From Synechococcus sp. C9 (GTDB taxonomy: Bacteria > Cyanobacteriota > Cyanobacteriia > Gloeomargaritales > Gloeomargaritaceae), in the NCBI RefSeq assembly GCF_022984075.1, contig NZ_JALAAD010000001.1:910455-974454 (forward strand): DNA of 64,000 nucleotides, given 5' to 3'. The notes under the pieces were generated by a model, which was not told the DNA's origin, ran no database searches, and worked only from the letters and a program-made list of their open reading frames with translations. The position numbers were made by a program, and so were the translations under genes. Positions 37,628 through 46,831 of this stretch are shown here, in pieces (the first letter of the stretch is position 1; every line of letters starts with the position of its first letter).

Positions 37628-37899
37628 TTAACAATAACATTAGAATTATTACTAGAAATTTGATACCTAGAAAGTCGAAGGTCGCAGGGTAATGCCCTGA
37701 ATTAGTTTTATGAAATTTCTGTTCGTCAATCATCCGGGTTTGCAATGGGGACGTGCTGTTTCGCATATATTATTTTACATTGTATAAACAAATTGAACCC
37801 AACCCTAAGACTAAAAATCCCTTAAGAATGGGGCAAGCAACTTGTCAGTGACCCAAAAACCCCATTACACTAAGGGGGCACGTAACGCAGGGATTTCCC

Positions 37900-39519
37900 A
37901 TGACCGAAGCCCCCACGATTTCCCGTCGCACGCCCTACCAGCCCCAAAACCGGCGGCGCATCCTGTGCGTGTTTCCCCGCTATAGTCCTTCTTTCGGGAC
38001 TTTTCACCATGCCTACGAATTGATGCCGGGGGTGAAGGGGTTTATGCCGCCCCAGGGTTTGCTGGTGGTGTCCGCCTATATGCCCGAATCCTGGGAGGTG
38101 CGCCTGATTGATGAGAATCTCCGACCGGCTCGGTGGTGGGATTATCGTTGGGCGGATGCGGTGATCATCAGTGGAATGCACATTCAAAAGCCACAGATTT
38201 TAGAAATCAATCGCAAAGCCCACCGGCACGGGAAAATTACCGCTCTGGGGGGGCCCTCCGTATCCGGGTGCCCGGAGTATTATCCAGAGGTGGATTTGCT
38301 TCATCTGGGGGAATTGGGGGATGCCACCGATGCCATGATTGCCTATTTGGATACCCACACGGAGCGACCGCCACAGCAAATTATTTTTCAAACCAAAGAA
38401 CGGGTGCCCCTGCATGAATTTCCCATTCCCGCCTACGAAAAACTTCCCCTGCACCAATATTTTATCGGCAGTGTGCAATTTTCGAGCGGTTGTCCCTATC
38501 ACTGTGAATTTTGCGATATTCCCGCCCTGTATGGCAACAATCCCCGCTTGAAAACCCCTCAACAAATTCTCAAGGAACTGGATACAATTTTGGCGGCGGG
38601 CAATCCGGGAGCCATCTATTTTGTGGATGATAATTTTGTCGGCAATCGCAAGGCGGTGATGGAACTTTTACCCCATTTGATCAACTGGCAAAAAGAGCGG
38701 GGCTATCCGGTGCAATTCGCCTGTGAAGCTACCTTAAATTTGGCACAAAGTCCGAAAATTTTAGCCATGATGCGGGAGGCTTATTTTTGCACCGTATTTT
38801 GTGGCATTGAAACCCCAGAACCGGAAGCATTGCACTCGATTTCTAAGGATCACAATCTCAGTTTGCCCATCCTTCAAAGTATCAAAATTCTCAACAGTTA
38901 TGGTTTGGAAGTGGTCTCAGGAATTATTCTCGGTTTAGATACGGATACACCGATGACCGGGGATCGGATTTTGGAATTTATCCGTTTATCCCAGATTCCC
39001 ATGCTGACCATTAACCTGCTGTATGCCCTACCCAAAACGCCTTTATGGGAGCGGTTAGACAAGGAGGGGCGATTGGTTTTTGATGAGAACCGGGAATCGA
39101 ATGTGAATTTCCTATTACCCCATGAACAGGTGGTCGCCATGTGGCGCAAATGTATCACCCAAGCCTACACACCGGAATTTATTTATGAGCGGTTTGCTTA
39201 CAATTTAGAGCATACCTATCCCAACCGGATTCAGGTGCCCAATAGTCCCGCCCGCACCTCCTGGGCAAATATCATGAAAGGACTGGGATTAATGTTTAAT
39301 ATCCTGCTCAAAGTGGGGGTGTTGAGTGATTACCGAGAGACATTTTGGCGGTTTGCGAAACCCGCTTTTCAAAAAGGTCAAATTGAATATATTATCAGCA
39401 CCGCTTTGGTCAGCCATCATTTGATTAAATTCGCCCGGGAGTGTGGTCAAGGTCAGGAATCAGCTTCCTTCTATTCTCAAAAAGTGCGCCAACCCGTAGC
39501 CGTGACTACTAGTTATTAA
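37900..39519 (+). CDS. B12-binding-domain radical SAM protein (DUF4070 type)
   Basis: 539 residues. N-terminal cobalamin-binding-like domain (~20-165, PPQGLLVVSAYMPESWEVRL). The radical SAM cluster motif is CPYHCEFCDI near residue 203, with IYFVDDNFVGNRKA and FCGIETPE as conserved barrel pieces. The C-terminal DUF4070-like domain contains TSWANIMKGLGLMFNIL. Relatives include methyltransferases such as the hopanoid 2-methylase HpnP, but this protein is only a general member. The substrate is unknown. GTAACGCAGGG precedes the ATG. Confidence 0.85.
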   Translation: MTEAPTISRRTPYQPQNRRRILCVFPRYSPSFGTFHHAYELMPGVKGFMPPQGLLVVSAYMPESWEVRLIDENLRPARWWDYRWADAVIISGMHIQKPQILEINRKAHRHGKITALGGPSVSGCPEYYPEVDLLHLGELGDATDAMIAYLDTHTERPPQQIIFQTKERVPLHEFPIPAYEKLPLHQYFIGSVQFSSGCPYHCEFCDIPALYGNNPRLKTPQQILKELDTILAAGNPGAIYFVDDNFVGNRKAVMELLPHLINWQKERGYPVQFACEATLNLAQSPKILAMMREAYFCTVFCGIETPEPEALHSISKDHNLSLPILQSIKILNSYGLEVVSGIILGLDTDTPMTGDRILEFIRLSQIPMLTINLLYALPKTPLWERLDKEGRLVFDENRESNVNFLLPHEQVVAMWRKCITQAYTPEFIYERFAYNLEHTYPNRIQVPNSPARTSWANIMKGLGLMFNILLKVGVLSDYRETFWRFAKPAFQKGQIEYIISTALVSHHLIKFARECGQGQESASFYSQKVRQPVAVTTSY

Positions 39520-39535
39520 CCAAAAGCAAAACGTA

Positions 39536-39595
39536 AGGGCACGTCTAAAAATGGGTCGCAGGGGCGTAGCCCCCGTTTTGGGTTCAGTAGCATTG
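39536..39595. mobile_element. Family A MITE fragment
   Basis: AGGGCACGTCTAAAAATGGG and core GTCGCAGGGGCGTAGCCCCC, then sequence diverges. It starts 17 bp after the radical SAM stop codon. Confidence 0.6.
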
Positions 39596-39695
39596 GTAGA
39601 GATGTTAAAATACTCTATTCGTTTACTCATTCATTATTTGAAGTTTCCAAAAGTACTTTCCTCTGATTCATAGCTTCATTCAGCAATGCCGCTTT

Positions 39696-40568
39696 TTAAT
39701 AACATAAATTCCGGGTGGCGGCTAAAAAAATCTCAATACTTTTTAACTCGTCATAGGTTTCCTGAATCTGCTGTACCAGGGTTTGAATGGTGTCCCCGTC
39801 ATTGGCTAACATCGCCTGACTAAGGGTATCAATTTCCGATGCGATGGCGGGATTGGCGGGCTGGTTAGGGGTGGCTTCATTGAAGGCGGGGGTTTGAAAC
39901 AGATGCCCGATTTCTGCCCACAGGGGAGGAGGAAGGGGCAATTCTTGGGCGGGAGATTCCTGTACCTCCGGTGGGGCAACTTCCGGTTCGCCAAAAAGAA
40001 ATGCCACGTTAGATGACGGCAATTCTGACTCACCAGTTATGTCTGTATCTGAATAATCTGAATGTGCGCTTAAATCAACTGATTCCTGCGGCGTTGAGTC
40101 ACTCAAAAAACGTTCCAATTCTCCCCACCCATCCGCAGATTCCTGCACCTCCGGCGGCGCAACTTCCGGTTCGCCAAAGAGAAATGCCACGTTAGATGGC
40201 GGCAACTCTGACTCACCAGTTATATCTCTATCTGAATCTGAATGTGCGCTTAGATCAACCGATTCCTGCGGCGTTGAGTCACTCAAAAAACGTTCCAATT
40301 CTCCCCACCCATCCGCAGATTCCTGCACCTCCGGCGGCGCAACTTCCGGTTCGCCAAAGAGAAATGCCACGTTAGATGGCGGCAACTCTGACTCACCAGT
40401 TATATCTCTATCTGAATCTGAATGTGCGCTTAAATCAACCGATTCCCCAGGTTCGACAAATAAATTCTCCAGTTCGCTGAGGGTCTCAGCAGATTCCGCC
40501 CCAGACAACCCACTTGCCCAGTTCAGGAAATCTAAATCCAAATCGTCTGAAAATGGGGATTCCGCCAT
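39696..40568 (-). CDS. Acidic protein with a 60-residue tandem repeat, unknown function
   Basis: 290 residues; I recognise no family. The N-terminus is MAESPFSDDLDLDFLNWASG. A repeated block of 60 residues (ESVDLSAHSDSDRDITGESE, LPPSNVAFLFGEPEVAPPEV, QESADGWGELERFLSDSTPQ) occurs twice almost identically, plus a third partial, diverged copy. The region is strongly acidic and Ser/Pro rich, so probably disordered, with a regular hydrophobic NVAFLFGEPE and WGELERFL in each unit that could be short binding motifs. The C-terminal ~70 residues are helical (AIASEIDTLSQAMLANDGDT). Stands alone, divergent from fbp. Confidence 0.75.
   Translation of the reverse strand: MAESPFSDDLDLDFLNWASGLSGAESAETLSELENLFVEPGESVDLSAHSDSDRDITGESELPPSNVAFLFGEPEVAPPEVQESADGWGELERFLSDSTPQESVDLSAHSDSDRDITGESELPPSNVAFLFGEPEVAPPEVQESADGWGELERFLSDSTPQESVDLSAHSDYSDTDITGESELPSSNVAFLFGEPEVAPPEVQESPAQELPLPPPLWAEIGHLFQTPAFNEATPNQPANPAIASEIDTLSQAMLANDGDTIQTLVQQIQETYDELKSIEIFLAATRNLCY
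39951..40440 (-). repeat. 180-bp intragenic tandem repeat
   Basis: Units 40261-40440 and 40081-40260 are near-identical (60-base blocks match exactly), and 39951-40080 is a diverged partial copy. In frame, so gain or loss of a unit adds or removes 60 residues. Confidence 0.9.
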
Positions 40569-40720
40569 GATGAGGTGAGGAGAACGTCAAAGGATATAGT
40601 TCTAGGATAGCGGATCGGATGCAACCCCAGAAAGCATCTGTATCCCATCTTTAGATTTGCCGGATGTAGCACGCTTCACCCCTAAAATTGAGAGTAAGTC
40701 CCATCCAAAGGTAACTGATC

Positions 40721-41746
40721 ATGTTGAACAAAGCGGCTTTACCTGAACTACAACGGGATTGTCTGACCCCATCCCGGCACGTCCTGGAGCAATGTGAAAG
40801 TTTTGGTGCCCAAGCCCAGGATTTAAGTGCTTTGATGAGTCGGATTGGTCTGGCGGGAAAACTGATTGCCCGTCGTTTGAGTCGAGCCGGTTTGATGGAA
40901 AATGTGCTGGGTTTTGCGGGAAGCACGAACGTTCAAGGGGAAGCGGTCAAAAAAATGGATGTATTTGCCAACCAGGTATTTATCTCCGTTTTTGAAAAAA
41001 GTGGGTTGGTCTGTCGGCTGGCTTCGGAGGAAATGGAAAAGCCCTATTATATCCCCGAAAATTGCCCAATTGGTCGTTATACCTTGCTCTATGACCCAAT
41101 TGATGGTTCCAGCAATATTGATGTGAATTTGAATGTGGGTTCGATTTTTTCAGTACGGGTACAACAGGGGGATGACCGGGAACAAACCGGGGCGGATTTA
41201 CTCCAAAATGGTCGGCAACAAATTCTGGCGGGTTATATCCTGTATGGTCCGGCGACGGTGCTGGTTTATTCCCTCGGTAAAGGGGTGCATATTTTCACGT
41301 TAGACCCCAGTTTGGGCGAGTTTATTTTAGCTCAAGAAAATGTCCGAATGCCCGAACATGGACCAGTTTACAGCACCAATGAGGGTAATTTTTGGCAGTG
41401 GGAAGACCCGATTCGGGATTATGTGCGTTATGTACATCGGCACGAAGGTTATACGGCTCGTTATAGTGGGGCATTGGTGGGGGATTTTCACCGGATTTTG
41501 TTAGAAGGTGGGGTTTTTCTCTACCCTGGTACCCGCAAAAAACCGGAGGGGAAATTGCGTTTGTTGTATGAAACTGCACCCCTAAGCTTTATTGCTGAAC
41601 AGGCGGGGGGACGGGCTTCCACCGGTACGCAACCTATACTAGACTTAGTACCAACCTCGCTCCATCAACGCAGTCCCATTATTGTGGGTAGCCCAGAGGA
41701 TGTGGCGTTGGTCGAATCCTTCATCCAAAACCCCAGGGAATCATGA
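40721..41746 (+). CDS. fbp: Class I fructose-1,6-bisphosphatase
   Basis: 341 residues. Metal and substrate site [20 protein letters not shown] near 125, ASEEMEKP near 98 and [13 protein letters not shown] near 246. The class I fold acts in gluconeogenesis and possibly the Calvin cycle; cyanobacteria also have a class II FBP/SBPase for the latter. The stop overlaps the following regulator by 4 bp. Confidence 0.94.
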   Translation: MLNKAALPELQRDCLTPSRHVLEQCESFGAQAQDLSALMSRIGLAGKLIARRLSRAGLMENVLGFAGSTNVQGEAVKKMDVFANQVFISVFEKSGLVCRLASEEMEKPYYIPENCPIGRYTLLYDPIDGSSNIDVNLNVGSIFSVRVQQGDDREQTGADLLQNGRQQILAGYILYGPATVLVYSLGKGVHIFTLDPSLGEFILAQENVRMPEHGPVYSTNEGNFWQWEDPIRDYVRYVHRHEGYTARYSGALVGDFHRILLEGGVFLYPGTRKKPEGKLRLLYETAPLSFIAEQAGGRASTGTQPILDLVPTSLHQRSPIIVGSPEDVALVESFIQNPRES

Positions 41747-42114
41747 CCCCAGCGGTAAGCTCCCTTCCAGCGGAAGTTTGTAGTACAGCCGATCACCCAG
41801 AACCCCCAAGTGTTGCCATTTTAGACCCCGCTACGGCGCAACGGATGGCGCATTGGTTGGGTTTTTTGGCTGACCCGAATCGCCTGAGAATTTTATCCAT
41901 CCTGGCGGTCAAACCCCATTGTGTCGGGGATTTGGTGAATTTACTCCAGATGAGTCAGTCGGCGGTTTCCCATCAACTGCGGGCATTGCGGGTCATGGGA
42001 CTGGTGCAGGGGCAAAGGCAGGGCAGACACGTGATTTATCAACTCCACGATGACCATGTATTGACCATTTATGAAACGGTTCTCACCCACCTGCGGGAGT
42101 TGGATGAACTGTAG
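41743..42114 (+). CDS. ArsR/SmtB family metal-sensing repressor
   Basis: 123 residues. Winged helix with [20 protein letters not shown]. Compared with SmtB, the alpha-5 zinc site is complete: [17 protein letters not shown] has D, H, H and E in the SmtB spacing. The alpha-3 Cys is kept in HCVGDL, and the N-terminus has a Cys and His (EVCSTADHP). It should therefore bind Zn or a similar metal and release DNA. Such regulators normally sit next to a metallothionein or P-type ATPase gene; here the neighbour is fbp, with ATGA overlap. Confidence 0.88.
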   Translation: MTPAVSSLPAEVCSTADHPEPPSVAILDPATAQRMAHWLGFLADPNRLRILSILAVKPHCVGDLVNLLQMSQSAVSHQLRALRVMGLVQGQRQGRHVIYQLHDDHVLTIYETVLTHLRELDEL

Positions 42115-42140
42115 CAATCACATTTGAATTGTGATTAATT

Positions 42141-42467
42141 TTAGAGTTGCTCACGAATTAAAGTGCTTAACTTCTTGATAACTTCATTGAACTTTTCGGG
42201 GAGTAACTTACAACGAAATTCCGCTTTCCTTGCTTGCCAGTCCAGGCTTTTCACCTGGTCAGATAGAATTGCACCTTTGACTGCGAAACCTTCAGGTAGC
42301 AAAACCTCAAATGGATACCCTTTGACTTGTGTTGTAATTGGACAAAGCAAGGCTAATCCAACTTTACTATTATATGTTTTCGGAGATAAAACCAAGGCTG
42401 GCCTGCGTCCTGCTTGCGGATTGAACATAATCCAAACGATGTCACCGCTGTCGGGAACGTATGCCAC
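42141..42467 (-). CDS. mazF: MazF/PemK family mRNA-interferase toxin
   Basis: 108 residues. PDSGDIVWIMFNPQAGRRPA, then LVLSPKTYN and LLCPITTQVKGYPFEVLLPE, match the MazF/PemK fold with the conserved R in the GRRPALV loop and the CPITT strand. It cleaves mRNA at specific sites and is neutralised by MazE. Starts 4 bp after mazE. Convergent with the ArsR-type gene. Confidence 0.92.
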   Translation of the reverse strand: MAYVPDSGDIVWIMFNPQAGRRPALVLSPKTYNSKVGLALLCPITTQVKGYPFEVLLPEGFAVKGAILSDQVKSLDWQARKAEFRCKLLPEKFNEVIKKLSTLIREQL

Positions 42468-42471
42468 AGGT

Positions 42472-42714
42472 TCACCAAATCTCGTTTCCTACCGCAAAAC
42501 CTGTGTCAACTTCGGTATGAAGATTGTCTTTAGTGATACCTGCAAGCAATTCATCCAGGGTCCAATGCGGTGCTGAAACCGGTGTAATCATAATTTTGCC
42601 TTTGTCAATACTAATTTCGACTAAAGAACCATTCTCTAACTGTGCCTCAACGGCAAAGGCTTTGGGAATGCGTAGGGCAAGGCTGTTACCCCATTTTTGA
42701 ACTTTTGCGATCAT
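42472..42714 (-). CDS. mazE: MazE family antitoxin
   Basis: 80 residues. The AbrB-like N-terminus IAKVQKWGNSLALRIPKAFA is the MazE DNA-binding hallmark; the acidic C-terminus (HWTLDELLAGIT) would bind MazF. The pair would autoregulate its own promoter upstream of 42714. Confidence 0.92.
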   Translation of the reverse strand: MIAKVQKWGNSLALRIPKAFAVEAQLENGSLVEISIDKGKIMITPVSAPHWTLDELLAGITKDNLHTEVDTGFAVGNEIW

Positions 42715-42826
42715 AGGACTACTTTCTATCTGTTTCTACAATAAAGATACACTTTTTTCCTGGACTTTGCAAATGCTGATCGTCATTCCCAACAACTTTG
42801 AGAACTGTAATTCAATCCGATCCTTC

Positions 42827-44329
42827 CTACCTTCTGCGCCACCACACCACTGCCGCCGCCACCAACGCCCCCCCCGGTAAGCCAATCAAAGCCAGCAAAG
42901 TCACGGAAGTCGCTAGGGGGGTAGCAATATTCAAGCGGCGATTGGTCGGGTCCTTGGAACGGATCGAGAGGGGCTGGGCTTCGTTCTGTGCCAACCAATT
43001 CACGCTATTCAAAAACACATCCCCATTCCGTTGCAAATTAAATAAACCATCGGCGACAAATTCCGAATCCCCAATCACCACCAAACGCCCTTTGCCCTTC
43101 TCCACCGCCACTCCAATCGGCAGGGGGCCTTCCCGGTCCTGTTGCGGGTCAAAAAAGGGGTCCTCCTGGGTATTGCTCTCCGCCCAAATCCCCCGCCCGG
43201 TCAGAAATAGGGGCACCCCGGTTTTTTCCCCTTCTCCTACCAAATCCACCGCCTGCGCCAGGGGAAACAACGCCAAACTCTGACCAAATTCCTTGGTAAT
43301 CGGGTGATCCGCATAACGGGTCGTCACCGCCACCCCCCGTCCGGCTCCCTGAATGATTTCCGTATTGGAAACGATAAACCGCCCGTCTAATTTGACCCCC
43401 GCCCACTTCAGCAAATCCTGTAACCCCCGGTCATTTTTCGCCGGTTCCAAGGGGTCAAGCAACAACAGTAACCCACCCCCATTGTTCACAAACTGCTCCA
43501 ACGCCCGAGCTTCCGGGGCTAATAGGGCTTGTTGCGGTCCCGCCACTACCACCACATTCGTATCCTTGGGGATTTGACCCGCTTCCGCCAAATTCAGGGG
43601 TTGCACATTAAAGTTGCGGGCTTGCAATGCCTGTTGCGCCTGGGACATACTGCCCCGCTGTCCCGGTTCCAAAGACTTCTCCCCGTGCCCCTGCAAAAAC
43701 ACCACGTTCCCCTGCTTGGACTGGGTGAGCCGTACAATCGCATTACTTAAACTGGACTCAGTCAACGGCTCTCGCAAACGTTCCCGCCGCTTACCGCTTT
43801 CTAAATGCACCTCCCCAAACCCCTGCACCCCAAAATCCTGCGCCTTGACCGGATTACTGCGGGGGTCAATCACCTCAAAGCTAAATTTATCCCCCGCCAC
43901 CTTGCGGTAGTTTTCCAAAAGCTGTCGGGCTGGCGGCGTAATCTGTTGGTCAAAAATAATCACCCGCACTGGTTGCTTGAGGTTTTGCACCAACTTTTGC
44001 GATTCCGGGGCTAAGGTAAATCGTTGGTTGGCACTTAGGTCAACTTTGTACGGATATTGTACCGCCAAAAAATTCACCAACCCCAAAATCACCAACACCG
44101 CCAGAGTCCGTAGCGCCACATTGCCGCCGACTGCCAACGCCCGCCGGTCCCACAGGGGCAAACGGAACAGGGCATACCCCAGCAACGCCACCCCCGCCCC
44201 CAGCAGGAGACCGCCCCAGGGTTGGTTTTTGGGCCCCACCAGAATGATCACCACCCCTGCCGTGACCAGGGCAATTCCCAGCCAAGCGGGCCAATGGTTG
44301 CGGACGACCTTCACCAGCGTATTCATCAC
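42827..44329 (-). CDS. GldG-like ABC-associated protein
   Basis: 500 residues. N-terminal helices (~17-60 and ~70-90), then the GldG extracytoplasmic domain (YKVDLSANQRFTLAPESQKL, NLKQPVRVIIFDQQITPPAR, FLQGHGEKSLEPGQRG), and a C-terminal membrane helix (LALIGLPGGALVAAAVVWWR). It forms the third part of an ABC-type exporter known from gliding bacteria and widely found in non-gliding ones, cyanobacteria included. Start adjacent to the permease stop. The symbol gldG is avoided because the role here is not established. Confidence 0.85.
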   Translation of the reverse strand: MMNTLVKVVRNHWPAWLGIALVTAGVVIILVGPKNQPWGGLLLGAGVALLGYALFRLPLWDRRALAVGGNVALRTLAVLVILGLVNFLAVQYPYKVDLSANQRFTLAPESQKLVQNLKQPVRVIIFDQQITPPARQLLENYRKVAGDKFSFEVIDPRSNPVKAQDFGVQGFGEVHLESGKRRERLREPLTESSLSNAIVRLTQSKQGNVVFLQGHGEKSLEPGQRGSMSQAQQALQARNFNVQPLNLAEAGQIPKDTNVVVVAGPQQALLAPEARALEQFVNNGGGLLLLLDPLEPAKNDRGLQDLLKWAGVKLDGRFIVSNTEIIQGAGRGVAVTTRYADHPITKEFGQSLALFPLAQAVDLVGEGEKTGVPLFLTGRGIWAESNTQEDPFFDPQQDREGPLPIGVAVEKGKGRLVVIGDSEFVADGLFNLQRNGDVFLNSVNWLAQNEAQPLSIRSKDPTNRRLNIATPLATSVTLLALIGLPGGALVAAAVVWWRRR

Positions 44330-45133
44330 CTATGACCTCTGGAAGCGCAATCCATCCACCCACTGTACCGTCAAAAATACCCCTAAAATCCCATAACTGA
44401 GAAATAAAATGATATTGGTGGTGCTGACTGAACCTTGGATCAAACTGGTGTAATTTTGCAAGAGGGATAAATGGCGAAATATAGCCGCCGGTACCCCACT
44501 CAACCGATCCGCCACCGCCTGCAAAATCCACAGCAATAAAATTAAAGCAAAGGTGCCCACCGCCGCCAAAAGGGTACTTTCGGTGGTAGCGGAAATGAAT
44601 AAACCCAGGGATAAAATTGCCGCCGCCAGCAGTACCAACGCCCCATGCCCCAATAGAATTAACCCAAACGAAAAGGGAGGTTCCGACTGCAACAGGGTCA
44701 AACTTTCATAAAACATCACCGGCAGAAGTAGGGTAATAAAAAACGTCAATACCCCCGCCAATTTCCCCACTGTTACCATCGTGGTCGTAATCGGGGAGGT
44801 GGCAAGCAATTCCAGGGTGCCCTGTTGCCGTTCCTGGGCAAACAAATTCATGGACAAGAGGGGCAAAATAAACAACGAAAGCGACCCCAACATCCCCAAA
44901 TAATTTTCCAAAATCACCGCTGGCACATCCACCGGGGGCGCACCCAAACCCGCCTGCCCCTGCAAATCCTGAGCCGCTACATTGGCTTGTACGGCATTAA
45001 ATAAAATGATGTAAAAAACACCCGCCATAAACCAATACACGGCGGCAATGATGTAATTTAAGGAAGTGGCAAAATAACCCTGCAATTCCTTGCGGTAAAT
45101 CGCCACAAAATTTGCCCACAGTAAACGCATCAC
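44330..45133 (-). CDS. ABC transporter permease (GldF/ABC-2 type)
   Basis: 267 residues, six membrane helices. FYIILFNAVQANVAAQDLQG and ERQQGTLELLATSPITTTMV fit the ABC-2/GldF permease family. Second gene of the operon; 36 bp follow the ATPase stop. Confidence 0.87.
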   Translation of the reverse strand: MMRLLWANFVAIYRKELQGYFATSLNYIIAAVYWFMAGVFYIILFNAVQANVAAQDLQGQAGLGAPPVDVPAVILENYLGMLGSLSLFILPLLSMNLFAQERQQGTLELLATSPITTTMVTVGKLAGVLTFFITLLLPVMFYESLTLLQSEPPFSFGLILLGHGALVLLAAAILSLGLFISATTESTLLAAVGTFALILLLWILQAVADRLSGVPAAIFRHLSLLQNYTSLIQGSVSTTNIILFLSYGILGVFLTVQWVDGLRFQRS

Positions 45134-45169
45134 AGCCCCCAGGAAGTCAGGGTTAATCCTACCACAGCT

Positions 45170-46147
45170 TTAGGAGTCTGCCACTGTTTCGCTGGCAAAT
45201 GCCTCATCCTCGGGGGTGTCTTCGCTGGTGGTCAACTGCAAAAACACATCCTCCAGGGTCGCCCGGCGGCGGTTCATTTCATAGAGCCTCAACCCCGCCT
45301 GCACCACCAGAGCGGTCAATTCTGGTCCCACATCCGTTTCCCCGCTGGTCGTCACCGTCACCACATGATTGTCCCCCTCGCTCTGGGTCTGTACCCCGGC
45401 TAAACCCGGAAACTGCGCCAGGGCAGTCTGGAATGGCTCCAGATTTCCGCTCAGCTTCAGTTCGTACTGGGTGCGGTTGTCCGAGCGGTTCACCAACTGG
45501 TCAATGGTATCCGTCGCCACCACCCGCCCCTTTTGGATGATCACCACCCGGTTGCAGGTCATGCTCACCTCCGGCAGGATGTGGGTGGAGAGAATTATCG
45601 TGTGATCCCCCGCCAGACTTTTGATCAGATTGCGCACTTCGATAATTTGCTTCGGGTCAAGCCCCACCGTCGGTTCATCCAGGATAATCACTGGTGGGTC
45701 ATGGACAATCGCCTGGGCAATCCCCACCCGTTGGCGAAATCCCTTGGAAAGTTTGCGGATCAGTTGATCCCGGCGTTCGGTCAGCCCACACCGTTCCATC
45801 GCCCAGTCCACCCGGCGGGGTCGGTCTCCCGCACTCACCCCTTTGATGCTGGCGACAAAATGCAAATACCCCTGCACGGTCATTTCCCGATAGAGGGGCG
45901 GGGTTTCCGGCAGATAGCCGATCCGCTGGCGCACCGCTAGGGAGTCCTCCAGCACATCAAAACCGGCAATTTTCGCCGTGCCCTCACTGGGGGGCATATA
46001 GCCCGTGAGCATCCGCATGGTGGTGGTTTTGCCCGCCCCATTGGGTCCCAAAAACCCCAGGATTTCCCCGGCATCTACGCTGAAATTCAGGTCGTTGACC
46101 GCCAGGGTGGAACCGTAACGCTTGGTCAAATGCTCAACGGTGATCAT
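45170..46147 (-). CDS. ABC transporter ATP-binding protein (GldA-like)
   Basis: 325 residues. Walker A GPNGAGKTTTMRML, signature LSKGFRQRVGIAQAI, Walker B VIILDEPTVGLDPKQ and switch STHILPEVS. The C-terminal ~90 residues are the extension seen in the gliding/ABC-2 type ATPases. First gene of the three-gene operon. Confidence 0.92.
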   Translation of the reverse strand: MITVEHLTKRYGSTLAVNDLNFSVDAGEILGFLGPNGAGKTTTMRMLTGYMPPSEGTAKIAGFDVLEDSLAVRQRIGYLPETPPLYREMTVQGYLHFVASIKGVSAGDRPRRVDWAMERCGLTERRDQLIRKLSKGFRQRVGIAQAIVHDPPVIILDEPTVGLDPKQIIEVRNLIKSLAGDHTIILSTHILPEVSMTCNRVVIIQKGRVVATDTIDQLVNRSDNRTQYELKLSGNLEPFQTALAQFPGLAGVQTQSEGDNHVVTVTTSGETDVGPELTALVVQAGLRLYEMNRRRATLEDVFLQLTTSEDTPEDEAFASETVADS

Positions 46148-46272
46148 AAGGCGATGCTGTCCTGGAAACCGGTTGATTGGCTCTATTATTCCATAGGTGA
46201 TCCCTCAACAGTATGGTTCTTGAGTAGCATGGGGATAGACCAAAGCGCCAATGACATCCAATTTAGAGCGTT

Positions 46273-46470
46273 ATGAACCGTTTACTGTTTCCTGTAGTGA
46301 TTGAAAAGGACGAAGAAGGTTACTTTGCCTCCTGTCCGACCCTACAGGGTTGCTACACCCAAGGGGATTCCTATGAGGAAACTCTGCAAAAAATACAAGA
46401 TGCAATTCGTTTGCACCTTGAGGATAGAATAGCGAACAGCGACAATTGTGCTGGTGTGCCCCATTTTTAG
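46273..46470 (+). CDS. HicB-like antitoxin, orphan and probably shortened
   Basis: 65 residues. LFPVVIEKDEEGYFASCPTL and YTQGDSYEETLQKIQDAIRL match the HicB RNase H-like fold. No HicA is beside it. The last codons and the stop (GVPHF) lie in a sequence, 46456-46479, that reads in reverse as a family A end (AGGTACCTCTAAAAATGGGG), so the original C-terminus may have been replaced by a MITE remnant. Confidence 0.7.
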   Translation: MNRLLFPVVIEKDEEGYFASCPTLQGCYTQGDSYEETLQKIQDAIRLHLEDRIANSDNCAGVPHF

Positions 46471-46508
46471 AGGTACCTAAATATCGAATTTCTAACTCTA
46501 GGCTACCC

Positions 46509-46736
46509 CTAGCTACCCACAACGGGAACGGGTAAAGTTCCTGACTTGATTCGCAAAAAGCTAACCTCGGCAAAGTCACTCCGAAGGCTGGCGTGTTCAA
46601 CGGTGATCGAGACAATATGCCCCGCATCGTCCAAATCCAGATAAATATCCTCCGATAACTCTCGGGTTTCTGTGGGTGTAACGCTGTTGAACTCAAAGAG
46701 AACGGTGTCGGTATCCTCAAAATATTTTATCTTCAC
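46509..46736 (-). CDS. DUF2283 protein
   Basis: 75 residues from a GTG at 46736. KIKYFEDTDTVLFEFNSVTP, then ELSEDIYLDLDDAGHIVSIT and VEHAS, are the DUF2283 signature. These small proteins usually follow a DUF4258 gene, a pairing that resembles toxin-antitoxin modules. The partner here is only a relic (next entry), overlapping by GTGA. Confidence 0.8.
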   Translation of the reverse strand: MKIKYFEDTDTVLFEFNSVTPTETRELSEDIYLDLDDAGHIVSITVEHASLRSDFAEVSFLRIKSGTLPVPVVGS

Positions 46737-46831
46737 TGCTTTTTCTCCTGGTAATTACGGTCAAAAAAAGCATTGTGGACGGTTTGACCATCTGCCAACA
46801 AAATAACCCGTAACACTCGATTTAAGTGATA
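46733..46831 (-). pseudogene. DUF4258 relic upstream of the DUF2283 gene
   Basis: An open stretch of 32 codons ending in TGA inside the DUF2283 start, translating to HLNRVLRVILLADGQTVHNA then FFDRNYQEKKQ. This looks like the C-terminal third of DUF4258 proteins (LRVV...GD...V.TAFFDR). It has no plausible start and is cut upstream by an in-frame stop at 46832-46834. Confidence 0.55.

Noticed and set aside
37524-37766. 80-residue open frame, minus strand
   Set aside because: Lies across a divergent family A MITE and decayed copies; composition is that of the repeats.
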